Assembly: GCF_040869045.1 (NCBI RefSeq)
Contig: NC_090319.1
Location: forward strand, 339,058,302-339,122,301
Direction of reading: 5' to 3'
Length of the DNA stretch: 64,000 nt
Source of the DNA: Eurosta solidaginis
Lineage: Eukaryota; Arthropoda; Insecta; Diptera; Tephritidae
Shown here: positions 1 through 21,545 of the stretch, piece by piece
How the letters are laid out: each line of letters opens with the position of its first letter
Position numbering within the stretch: position 1 is the first letter of the stretch
Program-made: the position numbers and the translations under genes
The notes under the pieces: model-generated
What the model was told of the DNA's origin: nothing
Seen by the model: only the letters and a program-made list of their open reading frames with translations
The model's database searches: none

Positions 1-39
1 ACCTATCTATCTTATGAGTGTGCAATGTAAACGAAAACT

Positions 40-525
40 CACCGACGTGCAACGCCCGTACGTACGTAGCCCGGAACGTAGAAATCAAAACAATTTTGAT
101 TTTTTCCGTAAGAACGTGTCAGCTGATCGCTCCCTCACTAGACAGAGTTGCCTAGTAAACTTTTGTGCGCTAATTTTTGACCGTTTGCAGTTTTATGCAA
201 AAACACCAAATTAAAGTTTGAAAAATTGTGAAAATAATTCGAAATAATTATGTAAAAGTGCAGGTTATAAATATGCAATCTATTTATATTTATTTAATAA
301 TAATTCCAGCCTTTTTCAACATCAAAAATTAAAATGGAAAAGGTTGATGTTTCCATAAGCATGCATGCAAACTGGTCAATGGCAACAGTGCTTTGCTCTA
401 AACAATACACACACAAATATGTTATGTACATGTACACAGACGCACACATTGATTCCTACGGGCTTGAGGGTTCGGTCAAACGTGTTTCGTACGACAAACG
501 TCCGTACGTACGGCACACGTCGGTG
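40..525. repeat. Candidate inverted-repeat element
   Basis: CACCGACGTG at 40 is mirrored by its complement ending at 525. Just inside each end lies a CGTACGTAC core, so the ends form an imperfect inverted repeat of about 28 bp. The interior has no credible reading frame. It could be a small non-autonomous DNA transposon, but I see no target duplication and the match outside the two cores is weak. Confidence 0.3.
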
Positions 526-1346
526 GGTAACTGTCGCATAAACATTTACAGTAAAATGGGGGGAAAAGCGTAAATGATGAATTACACATTGACGTATTGG
601 CAGCCGTAAAAAGGTACAGAGACGTTCAGGTACGCTGAAGCCGTTGTACGTTAGTTAACAATTGCCTAGCGATAAGTTTATGACAGTGATGCTTATCAGC
701 AGGAATCCATTTCCGAATGAAAATTCATTTCTTTCACAACAAAGTTCCTTCCGGCAGCAGCCAAGAGCTATGTATGTGTACACCTAGATAAATGAAATAT
801 AACAATTTTAAAAACACACATACATACATAGTATATCCATTATGACAATAATGTTGTTGTAGTCACACTTCTTTAATGCCGCATTTATTGTTGTAGTCGA
901 GTTGAGTTTGTTGACTTCTTGATATTTTGCAACCACTTTCAACCAAACGCTTTCCATTGTTTGCTCCATTATTTGATGTTACGGTTGTGGAGGGAGAGTA
1001 GTGGTGGGGTGTTGTCGGTTGTGTCACAGAAGAAATTCAATAAAACCACAATCATATTCTTAAAATTGTAAAAGCGTGAATCTTTATAAAAGTTTTTGAT
1101 TGACACATTCAAAACCGAAAGGATTGATAGCTTTTGCAACGAGACTTCTGCTGTTTAAATGCCTTCCAGATGAATAGATCGTAAACATTTTAACGGGAAC
1201 ATATAAAAACACATACCAAGGTATGTACTTTTGTCAGTATGTATTTCAAAAACACATTACCCTAATTAAATCCGTTGCTAATAAAATAAATATCTGTCTA
1301 TTGTCTAATCGTTGTAGTTGGAAATTTTTGTGCCTCAAAATCATAT
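526..1346. other. Non-coding, nothing recognised
   Basis: AT-rich sequence with short simple repeats (tacatacata, gttgttg). No open frame with family resemblance, and no repeat shared with the rest of the window, was seen. Confidence 0.5.
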
Positions 1347-1784
1347 GTTGTTGTTGTTGTTATAGCGATAAGGACACTCCTCGAAGGTCTTGGGTAGTGT
1401 TATCGATGTTGATGGTTCTTTGCCGGATGCAGATCCGGTATGTTCCGGTACCAAGCCCTACCATCTCGGGACGATTTGTTATAACCACATGCGACCTTCT
1501 AGGTCATCACTGCTACAGCAACAACAACAACCTTCTAGGTCATCACGCCCTCCCACCCCCTAGATACATGAGGAGTTCGGAGTCGCCAGAGCATCGGCTG
1601 TTAATGAAACAGGATTCGCCACGGGTAGGTGAGGTTGACAATTGGGTTTGGAGAAGCTATATATTGCGCTGGAAACCTGAAAGGGTTGCGCTACACAACC
1701 CCTTGAATCTATTTGGTATTTTAGTCGCCCTTTACGATAGGCATACCTACCGCGGGAATAATCTAACCTCCTGACCCACTGGGG
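1347..1784 (-). mobile_element. SINE-like retroposon, family B
   Basis: Diverged copy of a roughly 400-bp retroposon that recurs at 15168, 46705, 47420, 59985 and 61588. In this orientation it begins with the complement of the (CAA)n tail (gttgttgttgttatagcgat). It ends near the head motif, seen as cgcgggaataatctaacc. It contains the conserved block complementary to CGTAAGAGGCGACTAAAATA. No coding capacity. A second, tiny insertion sits inside it at 1511-1530. Confidence 0.65.
1511..1530 (+). mobile_element. 20-bp LINE 3'-end insertion with 16-bp TSD
   Basis: The 16 bases at 1495-1510 are repeated exactly at 1531-1546. Between them lie only 20 bases ending in a CAACAACAACAA tail, TGCTACAG plus the tail. 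This resembles the 3' terminus of the Jockey-like LINE at 8650-9290 (CACTGCTATAACAACAACA). It reads as an extremely 5'-truncated target-primed insertion into the older family B copy. Confidence 0.6.
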
Positions 1785-1869
1785 TTCCATATCGCACTTC
1801 TTTGTATTTCGTTTCACATCAGAAAAATAATGCATCTGCACACGTTCTCAATCGTCGGAGGGCTAACTT

Positions 1870-2800
1870 GATTTGATAATTTTCACAATCATCAGCTTCT
1901 CCGGGCTTGATGGCATCAACCCGATGACGTCTGAAAGGCAAGGTGATCCAATAGTCCTCTGACTGGAAAGGCCATATAGTGCTAGTATCACTCTGACACA
2001 TATACCGCTGCCTAAGACAAACTTACGATAATGCCAAAGGCTAAAGGTCAATAAACCTGATAGTCCTTGAGCGCCTTTTGGACATCTACATAAGGTCAAC
2101 ATTAACATATCCAAAAACGACCAATATTACGGGAAGGGGATGTCCCCACTGCGCCGAACGAAATACTACTCAATCTCGATAAGAAGAGCATATACAGAGC
2201 AGACGACGTTCTTGGCGCATTGTCTGGTGCTTTCCCTCAAGATTAAGTGCAATCCTGTAGGGTGCATGGCTTGGTAGCATCAAGCGGGAGTCATGCTATC
2301 CCAATCGAAAAAGAATAGATACTTCTCAGTAACACAACTAAAACACATGCATTACGACTGCATTTACTAAATGGCAATAAACTCTCGCTCTCTACGATGG
2401 TCATAAAGCTCAGCATCGAAATAGGCGACAAGTTCCAAAGTCAATATCGAAAGAAGAGGATACATTGCTTACTACTCGTTCAAAAAAAAAAGTTAGTAGA
2501 AACGGTCTTAAAACTAAAACGTTTAATATGGCCTTGCATCAGACACCTACTAGTGTACGGAGCCATATTATGGTCACCAGCCCTGAAACAGCAGTACAAA
2601 CAGGAAGGGCATCATGTCATTCTACACAGATGGCTCCAAAAAGGACTGTTGTCTGTTTCGAACGACTAGAAGTCGCACTCTCTATCCGAACTCATTTGGT
2701 ATCTTACAAAAAGTGGTATTGCAAAAGTAAAGAGGACTTATATCTTGTTAGAGAATTCTGTGATTGATCGTGAGCTGTCACGCCATTCACCATTTACGTA
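1870..2800 (+). pseudogene. Decayed LINE, RT to RNase H fragment
   Basis: Broken reading frames keep pieces of a non-LTR retrotransposon ORF2. A reverse-transcriptase-like stretch LVYGAILWSPAL is read at about 2540-2590, followed by an RNase H start MSFYTDGSKKDC around 2613-2650. Many stops and frameshifts interrupt it. Clade is not assignable beyond an RNase H-bearing LINE, probably related to the copies at 3700-5622 and 46440. Confidence 0.5.
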
Positions 2801-3109
2801 ATCTAAGGCTGAATATAGCTGTAAGAGGAAGCTACGCAATTAGAATGAACAAATAAGTGGCGGGGTATCGTTAGACGGGGTGGCGGGTATCGTTAGACTC
2901 CACAGAGGCAGAGTTCACTTACATCAGAATGATCCATAACGAAAGGGAATTTAAGAACTAGCTGTATTTCCTTTACGTAGACATGAGCATAAGTATTGCA
3001 CCGAATTAAAACTTAAAGACTTTGCTAGCTTGGTCATACTATAAGAATGAAAGAAGACGCTTTGGCTCAGAAAGTACTACTGTCGCCGCACGTATTTCCA
3101 AGTAACGAA
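2801..3109. other. Non-coding, nothing recognised
   Basis: A short direct repeat (gtatcgttagac, twice near 2866-2900) is the only local structure seen. Confidence 0.4.
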
Positions 3110-3390
3110 AGAAGAGACCTCTACTTAATAAACTCTTCGATGGAGTTTGATTTACGGTTTGGAAAAATTTAGAAATTTTTCCTTTTAAATGTTGAAAGTG
3201 TCACGTTCATTTTCCAAAACTTTACTATATTTTTACTTTGGTAATGAACTATCGCATTTTTTTCATTTTCAATAACAATATATTCTTGATCCAGGTAAAC
3301 CAGTGTACTAAATTTGGTAGAGATATCTCAATATTTGCTCAAATTATTTTGTTTGACACATAATCGGACGTGAATAGCATTCAAAATTTA
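3110..3390 (-). repeat. Fragment of dispersed repeat A-short
   Basis: The segment around 3270-3350 (caataacaatatattcttga, then gatatctcaatatttgctc) closely matches 58566-58640 and 63760-63835, both in the short antisense A-type repeats. Both ends of the repeat are missing here. Confidence 0.55.
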
Positions 3391-3477
3391 AAGCCAATTT
3401 ATTTAATTTTATACAATCTTAAGTTTTTGTAATTAATATACATTAATAAAAATAAATAAATGCAAAGCGCGATAATC

Positions 3478-3680
3478 ACCGTACAAATTTAAGACCGAGC
3501 CCTCTACCAATTTGCGTCGTACTCCTTTTTAATTTTTTTACAAATCGGCGGGTAGGGACCTACATGTTTCACGCCTACTCCGAACGGCATCTAAGTTTTT
3601 GATGTTGCCTCGCCAGGGGAGTGAATCCAAAATTTTCGGTGTGGTAGGCGGAGAACGCTACCACGACACCACGGCGCCCT
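3478..3680 (-). mobile_element. SINE T, internally deleted copy
   Basis: Reverse-oriented copy of the tRNA-like SINE at 44742. The tail part (gagccctctaccaatttgcg, complement of the GCAAATTGG block) and the head part (ggtgtggtaggcggagaacg, complement of the A-box region) are both present. The middle of the element is missing at about 3595. The head ends at ccacggcgcc, 3680. Confidence 0.7.
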
Positions 3681-3699
3681 AATTACCCATTGAGTCCTC

Positions 3700-4440
3700 T
3701 ATATTACGCAATGTAAATGTTAATGCTTAACAGTCGATACCTAAAACCGGATACATGACCATATAAAAACTCATTATGCTCTGAGTAGGATGCCTCGTCT
3801 TTATACAAATTGAAATGTTGAAGCAACCTTGTTTGTCTTCTTGTACTCAAACCTGTTGTCCTGTTGTACCTAAACCATGGTAAGGTAGGTTGAACTGACT
3901 GGTCCGTGAGGATATCACATAGACTGAATGAGTCCATAATAATACCAGAAGTTTGCTTAACGACCAAAGTGAAAAACACTGTCAAAAACCATGACCTGTG
4001 TTATAAAATATTTTCGTCCTCTTCGCAAATTCTGGAAGCTTTCTGGGACCTATGCTACTTGCTGCTTCTATATCTGAAAACTGTGCCACTCTTAATAGTT
4101 GAATTCTTAGCCTTGCGGGCGCAGGGCACAAGCACAAGACTTGTTCGATGGTTTGCTCCTCTAAGCCGCACTTCCTACATCTGCTATCACTGATTTGAAA
4201 GCATGTGACGCCCGCAAGCAGTGGTCACTCAGATTATCCATCATGAGCCTACAGTTCCATCTTTTCAATGATAAAAGTTACTTTCTCCCGCAAGCCCCGC
4301 GTTTGGTTCCACGCCTTTCCTACTTGGTCGATAATTTTAAGCTTACGCCCTCTTTTAATCTCGCGCAATCTGATTGGAACGTCTACATTACAAGTTTCCA
4401 AGAATCTTCCTAGACAAGAAGTTGCCTTGAAAGCTCAACG
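3700..4440 (-). pseudogene. LINE ORF2 C-terminal end, decayed
   Basis: On the reverse strand, about 4200 down to 4080 reads SDSRCRKCGLEEQTIEQVLC, followed by PAPARLRIQLL. This is the post-RNase H CCHC-type zinc-knuckle tail of an insect non-LTR retrotransposon. The fragment continues into probable 3' UTR toward 3700. It is the inverted counterpart of the + strand copy at 4640-5622, whose frame at 5345-5410 encodes the same tail. Confidence 0.7.
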
Positions 4441-4639
4441 TGGAGGAGAGAGTGACGAAAGCCTCGACGGCACTTATGCACGTAAAAGAATGCTGAGATG
4501 TACTTGGGGTTTGTCCCCCTCTCTCTCTCTTATTGGGTATTTACGGGGATTGTAAACTCTATCCTATAATATGAAGTCCTTGTTTGGTGGACAGCCACAC
4601 TAAAAAGAACCTACCTCAAAAAATTAGAGTTGTTATGCA

Positions 4640-5622
4640 CACTATCAATGCTTAGCATTACGGGAGCCCTGAAAAAACCCCGACGGCTGCACTGTATGCC
4701 ATTCTGCACATTCCACCTGTATACCTAGTAGCAAAGAACATAGCGTTAACCACTGCAACGAGGCTGGCTGCCTCGGGGAAGCTTGAGCGTAGACCACAGT
4801 AGAAGTGGATGATGTACGCAAGGGTGGTATACTGTGTTGATCCGGAAATAAACGGATCCTACAAGCTGCCACATCACTGTAGCGTTTTTCAAGAGGAATT
4901 ATTAGCCGTAATCAAAGCAGTAGAAACACTGGAAGAAAATAGCTTGAGATGCAGCCGTGTTACACACAGCATCTAAAAGTGTGTTAGAGTGTAAGAAGTC
5001 TCTAGAAATATTCGGGACAGAAAAGCATACATCTATATTGAGTCCCAGGGCATATGGGAATAGATGATAATGAAAAAGCGGATGAACTAGCTACAAGGGG
5101 CGCATCCCTTGTAGCTTGCTCTGTAGACGTCCCAATTAGATTGAGCGAGATTAAGGCAAGGCGAGAGATGCACATGATCGACCAAACGGGAACGACGTGG
5201 GTCCAAACGCGGGGCTGCAAAGTGTCCAAGATTCTTTGTAGATCTTACAACCTTAGACTAACAAAGTTGCTCCTATCATTAAAAAAAGAGGACTGTGGAC
5301 TCATGCGGGTATTCTGACTGGACACTGCCTTTAAATTAGGCTTGGTCAGTGATAGCAGACGCTTTGCGCTCGTGCAATGCGCTTGGCTAAGGCTCCAGTT
5401 ATTAGCAGGGATAAAGCTGTCAGATCCAGAAGCAGCAAGTGACATAGGTACTAGAAAGCTTCTAGTATTTGCCAAGAGGACGGAGTTATTTTATAACATA
5501 GGCCCTGGTTTTGACAGGGTTTTTCAGCTTGGTCTTTAAACAAAGTTCTGGTAAAACTACAGGCTCATTCAATATATGTGAGGTCCTCATTTACCGGCCA
5601 GTTTAACCTAACCTAACCTTTG
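4640..5622 (+). pseudogene. LINE RNase H and 3' end, decayed
   Basis: RNase H homology appears in shifting frames: YKLPHHCSVFQEELLAVIKAVE near 4860-4925 (with a frameshift), and GIDDNEKADELATRGAS from 5057. Then comes a stretch ending MCRS/CRSYNLR-like, an ILTGHC-like remnant and the zinc-knuckle tail near 5345-5470. The 3' UTR ends in ttaacctaacctaacctttg (5603-5622), probably the element's tail. Several frameshifts make it non-functional. Confidence 0.75.
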
Positions 5623-6519
5623 TATGAATTAAGCAGGAATTGCTCTCATCGCTTTTAAATGTATGTACATATGTATGAAAACATTTATTTGAAGCAATTT
5701 TTTATTTTTAATTTATTTATTATTATTGTGTTCGCCGAAGCGCCCAGAGTTTCCATCAAAAATGTTGAATATTCCAAGGAACACCCTGTATGAACTAACA
5801 TCTTTTCTCGCTTTATTGTTGGCCGAGCAATTTTGAAGCACATTGAACTGCCGCATTGCTTATCAAAACCGTTACATCGCGCTCTTCAAACAATTTAAAG
5901 TTTTTCTAACCACCTTTTCTCTAATTGAATTTTATAGTAATCATCCATATTTAATTAAATGCCATAAAGAATATTGAACCTTTTATCAATTTTTATACTT
6001 TTAGATGTACAACATTTTTTTCTGGCATCAACAACAGCTTCAAATCAAATCAGTAACACAAACTTTTCAAACAACACGAATGCAAACAAACACAGTAGTA
6101 ACCTAGATAAGAGTGGAGGAGGATATAGCGAACGAGAGGGTGAGAGACGAGTCAAGTTGTATGGTGCTGGGCAAAGTTGAAGAAATATTCGTAGTTTGTA
6201 CATGTAGCAAGAAAAGCTGCCAATTGATAATTTAGGCAGTTTGCTTGTTACTTAGCCGTTTGAATATAAAAAAAGAAAAAAAAAAAAAAACACAAAACAT
6301 AAAGATTGGGGAACTACACCATCTCGTACGATTTTACAATATATGTCAGCAAAATTGAGTGCTCGTCAATGTTTTTGCAGGCGTGAAAATTGACAAGGAA
6401 CTTAGAGCGGCTGTAAAAAAGGAATTGTGCACACAGCTTAGTGCGACCAGTAACAGAAAAGTATAGCAAGCAATAGCAATAACTACTAAAACAATTTGTC
6501 AATTTATCAATTATTAAAA
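5623..6519 (+). promoter_or_regulatory. Presumed CASK upstream region and 5' UTR
   Basis: Non-repetitive AT-rich sequence directly upstream of the CASK start codon. An A-rich run lies at about 6270-6290. A possible splice acceptor (gtttttgcag, ending at 6380) could bound a leader exon, but nothing in the sequence fixes the transcription start. No TATA box or initiator can be assigned with confidence. Confidence 0.3.
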
Positions 6520-16678
<10,159 letters not shown>

Positions 16679-16936
16679 GTATGTTAAAAGTTTTATATAA
16701 TTAACAATATAGATCACATCCATATTGAAATAGAAACGTATTACAAAAAGGTGATATTTAATGGCAAGAATCTGGTATGTAGGCATATTGATTAAGAGTA
16801 GTACATACATAAGCAACTACTTAATACAAAATATTTTAAAATATCTCATCGTCAAACTTCTTTTATGTACGTATATAATTTCGGTACAAGTACAAAACCG
16901 TGACTAATGCCTGGCTTAACCTAAAGTTAAATTTGG

Positions 16937-17026
16937 CTAGAGTTTAACGTTGCCACTTTGTTCGATAACATAAAATTAGCTGCTCACCTCAGCTTAAACG
17001 GCCGAAGTGGCAGGGTTAAACTCTAG
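16937..17026. repeat. Short inverted repeat
   Basis: CTAGAGTTTAACGTTGCCACTT at 16937 pairs with the complement of the block ending at 17026 (19 of 22 matched), loop about 46 bp. A possible MITE core or hairpin. Outer ends not defined. Confidence 0.4.
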
Positions 17027-17154
17027 ACAACAACAACTGGAGTTTAAACTCGCACTGAAAACCCCGACCTAAGATTGATTGTAAAATTTTTTTAAAATGT
17101 TTGTAATCCGAATTTTGCGTTTATTTTCAATTCAAAAAATTAAAATATTATTTA

Positions 17155-17733
17155 GGCTGGGTGCGAGTTCGCCTAAATTTTAGGTAATATTCCACTGGAA
17201 CTTTCCAGCACTGCAATAATTTAGGAAAAAGCTGTCAAAACTGTGCGAGTTGATTTGAAAACCTAAATTGTTTATTTCTGCTAAGAAAATAATAACAATA
17301 CGGGAAATTTGGTATTTTTGATGCGTTTTCACGCTTAAAAAGAACAGAGGTCAATTAGGGTCCGCGGTAAGTACCTATCCCAAGATAGCAGTTCAAGAAA
17401 ATGCAGTGGCTCCGTTTTATAAGACTTTTTTTCGAACATAGTGGAGCGCGTGCACAATAACCTTTTCCACAATCTCGAATTCAATACTGTGATCTTGGTA
17501 CGCCTCCAATAACTTCTTTAGGCCAATTAGCGCACTTGGCTGCCAAATATGTTCAGATTGCGGTGCATATTTGATCAATATTCTTGTTTTTGAAATTTGA
17601 CATTTGAATTTAGGTTGAAAAGTATGCTCAGAAAAAATCTAAATTTTTATTTTGCACTGCCTTACCAACAGTTTCCAGTGATTTAGGTTTTTTATCTATT
17701 TAGGTAGAAATTTAGGTCAACTCGCACACAGCC
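17155..17733. mobile_element. Harbinger-like non-autonomous element, short form
   Basis: Ends GGCTGGGTGCGAGTTCGCC and its inverted partner CTCGCACACAGCC give terminal inverted repeats of about 27 bp. TTA flanks both sides (17152-17154, 17734-17736), the 3-bp target duplication typical of PIF/Harbinger. On the reverse strand it keeps a short open stretch (KKLLEAYQDHSIEFEIVEKV). Compared with the copy at 45534 it lacks an internal segment. Confidence 0.6.
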
Positions 17734-18165
17734 TTAGTTTTGAAAGTAATTGAAGAATCGACTGGGAAGTTATTCCATAAAATAAAATTGCCTGAGTTTT
17801 GTTCAATTTTTTCAGCATCTAGAATAATAGGAATAAATAAGTCCTTTTAAAATCGAAGCAACTACTCAAAACTCTTGCAGAAAGCAAGCTTGAAAAACCT
17901 CTTAAATCCAAGCTGAACTTGTTGTAAACGAAGTATCTACGGCGTATCTGCTTCTTTCCAATCCTGTCTCTGTAGGCAGCCCCCATCATCATCGTCATTA
18001 ACTGGCCTTAGCGACTTTGAACGTTTCGTAATAAGTCACGCTATCTCTGTTTCGTGAAAGCTGACGCCAATTGAGAGCACCGAGAGAGGTTGATTTCTAA
18101 GCTGATATTGTTTTCGCTGTTAATGCTAGTTCCCAAGTAGACGAAATCCTTCAGTCTCGAGTTTA
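17734..18165. other. Intronic, nothing recognised
   Basis: Unique AT-rich sequence between the Harbinger-like element and the LINE tail. No features seen. Confidence 0.4.
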
Positions 18166-19170
18166 TGTTGTTGTTGTTGTTGTTGCAGTAATGCTTTGCC
18201 GTATTCAATAGGTGTGACTACTCACAAGTTGTCGTCAATATCCCCTAACGGAAGTCCGAGGGAACTTGCAGTTTCAACGGGGGTGGACCCGAGAGGAAGG
18301 AGTTTAAGAGGCGTTGGTCCCACAATGCAATTTAAAAGAAATGTCATGTGAGGACACGTTACAAGCAGGACATAGATTATGTATGTTGGGGTTGATTCGG
18401 GATAGGTAAGAGTTTAACCTATTTCAGTATCCAGATCGAAGTTGAGCTGGAGTGACGCGCGTCTCCCTGAGGAGGTTGCTTCCCTCTACTGTGAGTTTAG
18501 GGTGTTTGAATTTAAGAACGGGGTTCGCGGGGTAATTCCTGGTATAGAGATCCGACGTCTTTTTGTGAATATCTCTGAGAACTTTCTTATGCTTTTTCTA
18601 CATACGCCTGAGTTCTCAAGTATTCCTCATAATACTGGCGGGGATCAGGTGTCTGTTGGGATGCCCTGGGTATTCAACAGAAACTGTTTGATCAGCATTT
18701 CATTTCTCTCCCTTATGGGGACTACTCTCGTCTCACTGTGTAGATTGTGTTCTGACAGGCCTGCAGTTTCTTCAAGTGTCTATCCCTTAGGCTCGGTGAC
18801 CATATTGGGGACGCGCAGCTTTGTAAGTGGTAATGCGCGTTACTTTATCTTGACTCCAAATGCTGGTAGCAAGAGATTTTAGGAATTTGTTACGGCTCTG
18901 AATTTAATTACTATTGCGGATGTATGCTAGCCAAAATGAAGATTCTGATTGAACGTCACACCCAGTATTTTTGGATTTAAGACAGTCGGTAGCGTAATGC
19001 CATCGACGTGAATGTTCAATATGTCCCCTTCCCACGGCATCCAGTTCTACGTACCGAAGCGTCTCAGGGCCTTTCCCCACCAAAGGCTGTAATTTCATTG
19101 TAACTGCCAGTAAGGCAGGAATACTCTGTATAAAAAAGATAAACGAAATGCTGTTCAATATTCAGAAACC
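18166..19170 (-). pseudogene. Jockey-like LINE 3' part, reverse strand
   Basis: Starts with the complement of a (CAA)n tail (gttgttgttgttgttgcag). The reverse strand then reads NRLNSYLSRINPNIHNLCPA, homologous to the copy at 8650. Upstream RT-thumb-like remnants (GHIEHSRRWHYAT, SIPGITPRTPFL) extend to about 19160. Numerous frameshifts. Confidence 0.7.
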
Positions 19171-19269
19171 TGGGCAATCTAACAGACATTTGGTTAGAGG
19201 CCCTGCCTTCCCAGGAACATAAGGGGTCATTTCAGCCGGCACTACGAAGATATAAGACACACAAGAAAT

Positions 19270-19670
19270 CAGCCATTTGATTCAGAAGAGCATAAAAAGG
19301 CCATCAGAATCATCTACAGAGTCGGCAAAGCATTATTCGGATAAATGCCCGGTAAGCCCTGTTCTCAATAAAATATACCCGCATTTCGCAGTTGTGGAAA
19401 GCAGACTTCCCAGGGAAACGTGCGTTGCTGTGGCACAACCTTTATCTGAATACAGTAACAGTTTAAACTCTTACTTTTACACTACTTATACAGAGAACTC
19501 AGTTTATGTCACATAACATCATTTATTCAAGAACCAACACCTCTAACACAAATGTGACTTTGGGGTTGGGCCCGTTGAAAATGATAGTTTCCTTTGACAT
19601 CAGTTAGAGAATATCGATGAGTGATCGCACCTTTTGGTTGGGGCGAAGCACTGCTGCTAGAAGAAAAATA
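19270..19670 (+). pseudogene. Jockey-like LINE 3' end, decayed
   Basis: LPRETCVAVAQPLSEYSNSL (about 19407-19470) matches the LPREMRVTLAQFRSVYCNRL segment of the copy at 8650. The end TTGGTTGGGGCGAAGCACTG at 19636 matches its 3' UTR, followed by a degenerate AAGAAGAA tail. Confidence 0.65.
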
Positions 19671-20600
19671 AGAAGAAGAGAAAGGCGTGGTTTATTGAAC
19701 GCGGCGAATTGCTGTTACTTCAGCAACTACCAAATATGTTAATCTTTTTCACACAGCTCGAAAACCTTGGATAGTAAAAATCGTATTAAATTCCACGAAA
19801 TAAAATGCATAAAGCAGGAAAACTACAAGGATTTAGCTCGTTTTCTTAATAACATTTAAAAATGTATGAAGTTAGCAAGTTTTCATATTGCATTAAGATA
19901 CGGTACTAGTTTTAATTCTGTCCCCTCGCAGTGCTTTCAACTGACACTTGAAACATTGTGGTGTCCTGCGAAATGGCAATCTCTCTCCTTTGCAGACCTT
20001 TTGAAAGCGTTTTTAACTTTGTTCAAATAATTTAAATACATATACATAGCTCAGACTTTAGTTCTGCTGGTACAAGTGTGCCTACCAACTGTACTGGACC
20101 GATTAGTACCAGTTCGGAAGTAGTCATTTCACCTATAGTGCGAAGCTGCCGTTTTGGTGACTGTCTCCCATTTGTCCTGCAGGATGTGTACTTATATGCT
20201 AAAGTTAAATTGTTTCGTATCCATTATGAAATTGTATGCTTGTAAGTTTATTACAAGATTACTAATTATAATTGTTATGATTTCTCTGGCAAACTATGTT
20301 TTCCAATTTTTTTGTTAATCCAAATCATTGAAATAATTTCAAGTTACATTCGTTTACGCTCTTAAATTTGTAATATACTAAAATGAGTAAAATATGTGCC
20401 TTTCTTTTCAACGAACGTATACAATTATGTTGTGTAAATGTTGTATATGTACATATGTGCATTAGACCGATTAAAAAAAGCCTGTAAATCAAGTCGTGAA
20501 GTTCGATGTATAAACACAGGTATACGTCTAGGAGACTAATGTTTTTAAGTTAACTTGAGCTCACCCAGGGACTGAAGTTAAACCACAACAGAGGTAACTT
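19671..20600. other. Intronic, nothing recognised
   Basis: AT-rich unique sequence without coding or repeat similarity that I can see. Confidence 0.4.
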
Positions 20601-21000
20601 TACCCGAAACTTTACCCGGCTTCTACTCGGTAACAACCGATACCGATAAGTAATCGTTTTATTATCGGTTTATTATTTGGCGAATTATTGTCATCGAGTT
20701 TTCGATTTGGTTTCTTATCGGCTTGTTATCGAAGGGTTACACATGTGTGCCCGATTTTATATTGAAGTATTATAGTAATAACAAACCGGTAAGTCGTCGT
20801 TAACAAAATAATATAATGCCGATGAAAAATTCGTTAAATTACGATAAGAACTCTATACTTATTCGATAGCAAATCTGTAACATATCGATAAGTTCTCAAT
20901 AATTAGTCGATAATAATTGACAAAAAATTAAAAACTTTTCGATATTACTCCGATGAGAAATTGGTTACAATCCGATAACAAATCGATAACATATGTAAAA
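20600..21000. repeat. Foldback-like CGATAA repeat, copy 1
   Basis: Left part (20625-20735) is rich in TTATCGG and the right part (20775-20995) in CCGATAA/CGATAA, so the array switches strand around a centre. The centre (gggttacacatgtgtgcccg ... caaaccggtaagtcg) also occurs at 28797-28865. This is the layout of a foldback element or long degenerate hairpin. No coding. Confidence 0.55.
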
Positions 21001-21289
21001 TTTTTTTATGGTAAATTCAAATTTTTTCATGGTAAATTCAAATTTTTTCAATACTAAATTTTTTCATACTAGTGTGAAGGCAGATGCCTTTAACCACTCA
21101 GCTATATGAATAGCCCGCTGCACCCTTTGCAATTGATCTCTAAGTATTGCCTTTTTGTTGCTATTCCCTTACAAGAAGTGAAATTCAGAAACATGTCCTA
21201 GTAACCATCGCCGTTTGTAAACTTTGAAATTTTTCTCTTATAGCAATAACAAAAACAATTGTATAAAGCAATATGAGCATGTCTCGCTA

Positions 21290-21545
21290 ATTAAATACAG
21301 ATATTAATTTAATTTACATTAATTTAATTTATTTTAACTTAATTTAATTTAATTCATGAAAATTTATTTTTATTTAATTCAATTTAATTTCATTTTATTT
21401 TATTTAATTTGTTTTTATTTTACTTTATTTAATTTTGCTTTACTTTATTTTATGTTTTTTATCTTTGTTTACTTTATTTACTTTTTATTAATTTTTTTTT
21501 TATTTTCTATATTTAGTTTAACTTAATTTATTTCATAAAATTTTT
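21290..21545. repeat. AT-rich simple repeat
   Basis: About 250 bp built of TTTAATTTAATTTTATTT variants, a low-complexity tract. Confidence 0.8.

Noticed and set aside
1223..1774. 183-codon open frame on the + strand
   Set aside because: Most of it is the antisense of the SINE-like family B element, so it is not a gene.
5603..5622. Telomere repeat array
   Set aside because: Only three CCTAA-like units at the end of a LINE. Best read as the element's own tail.
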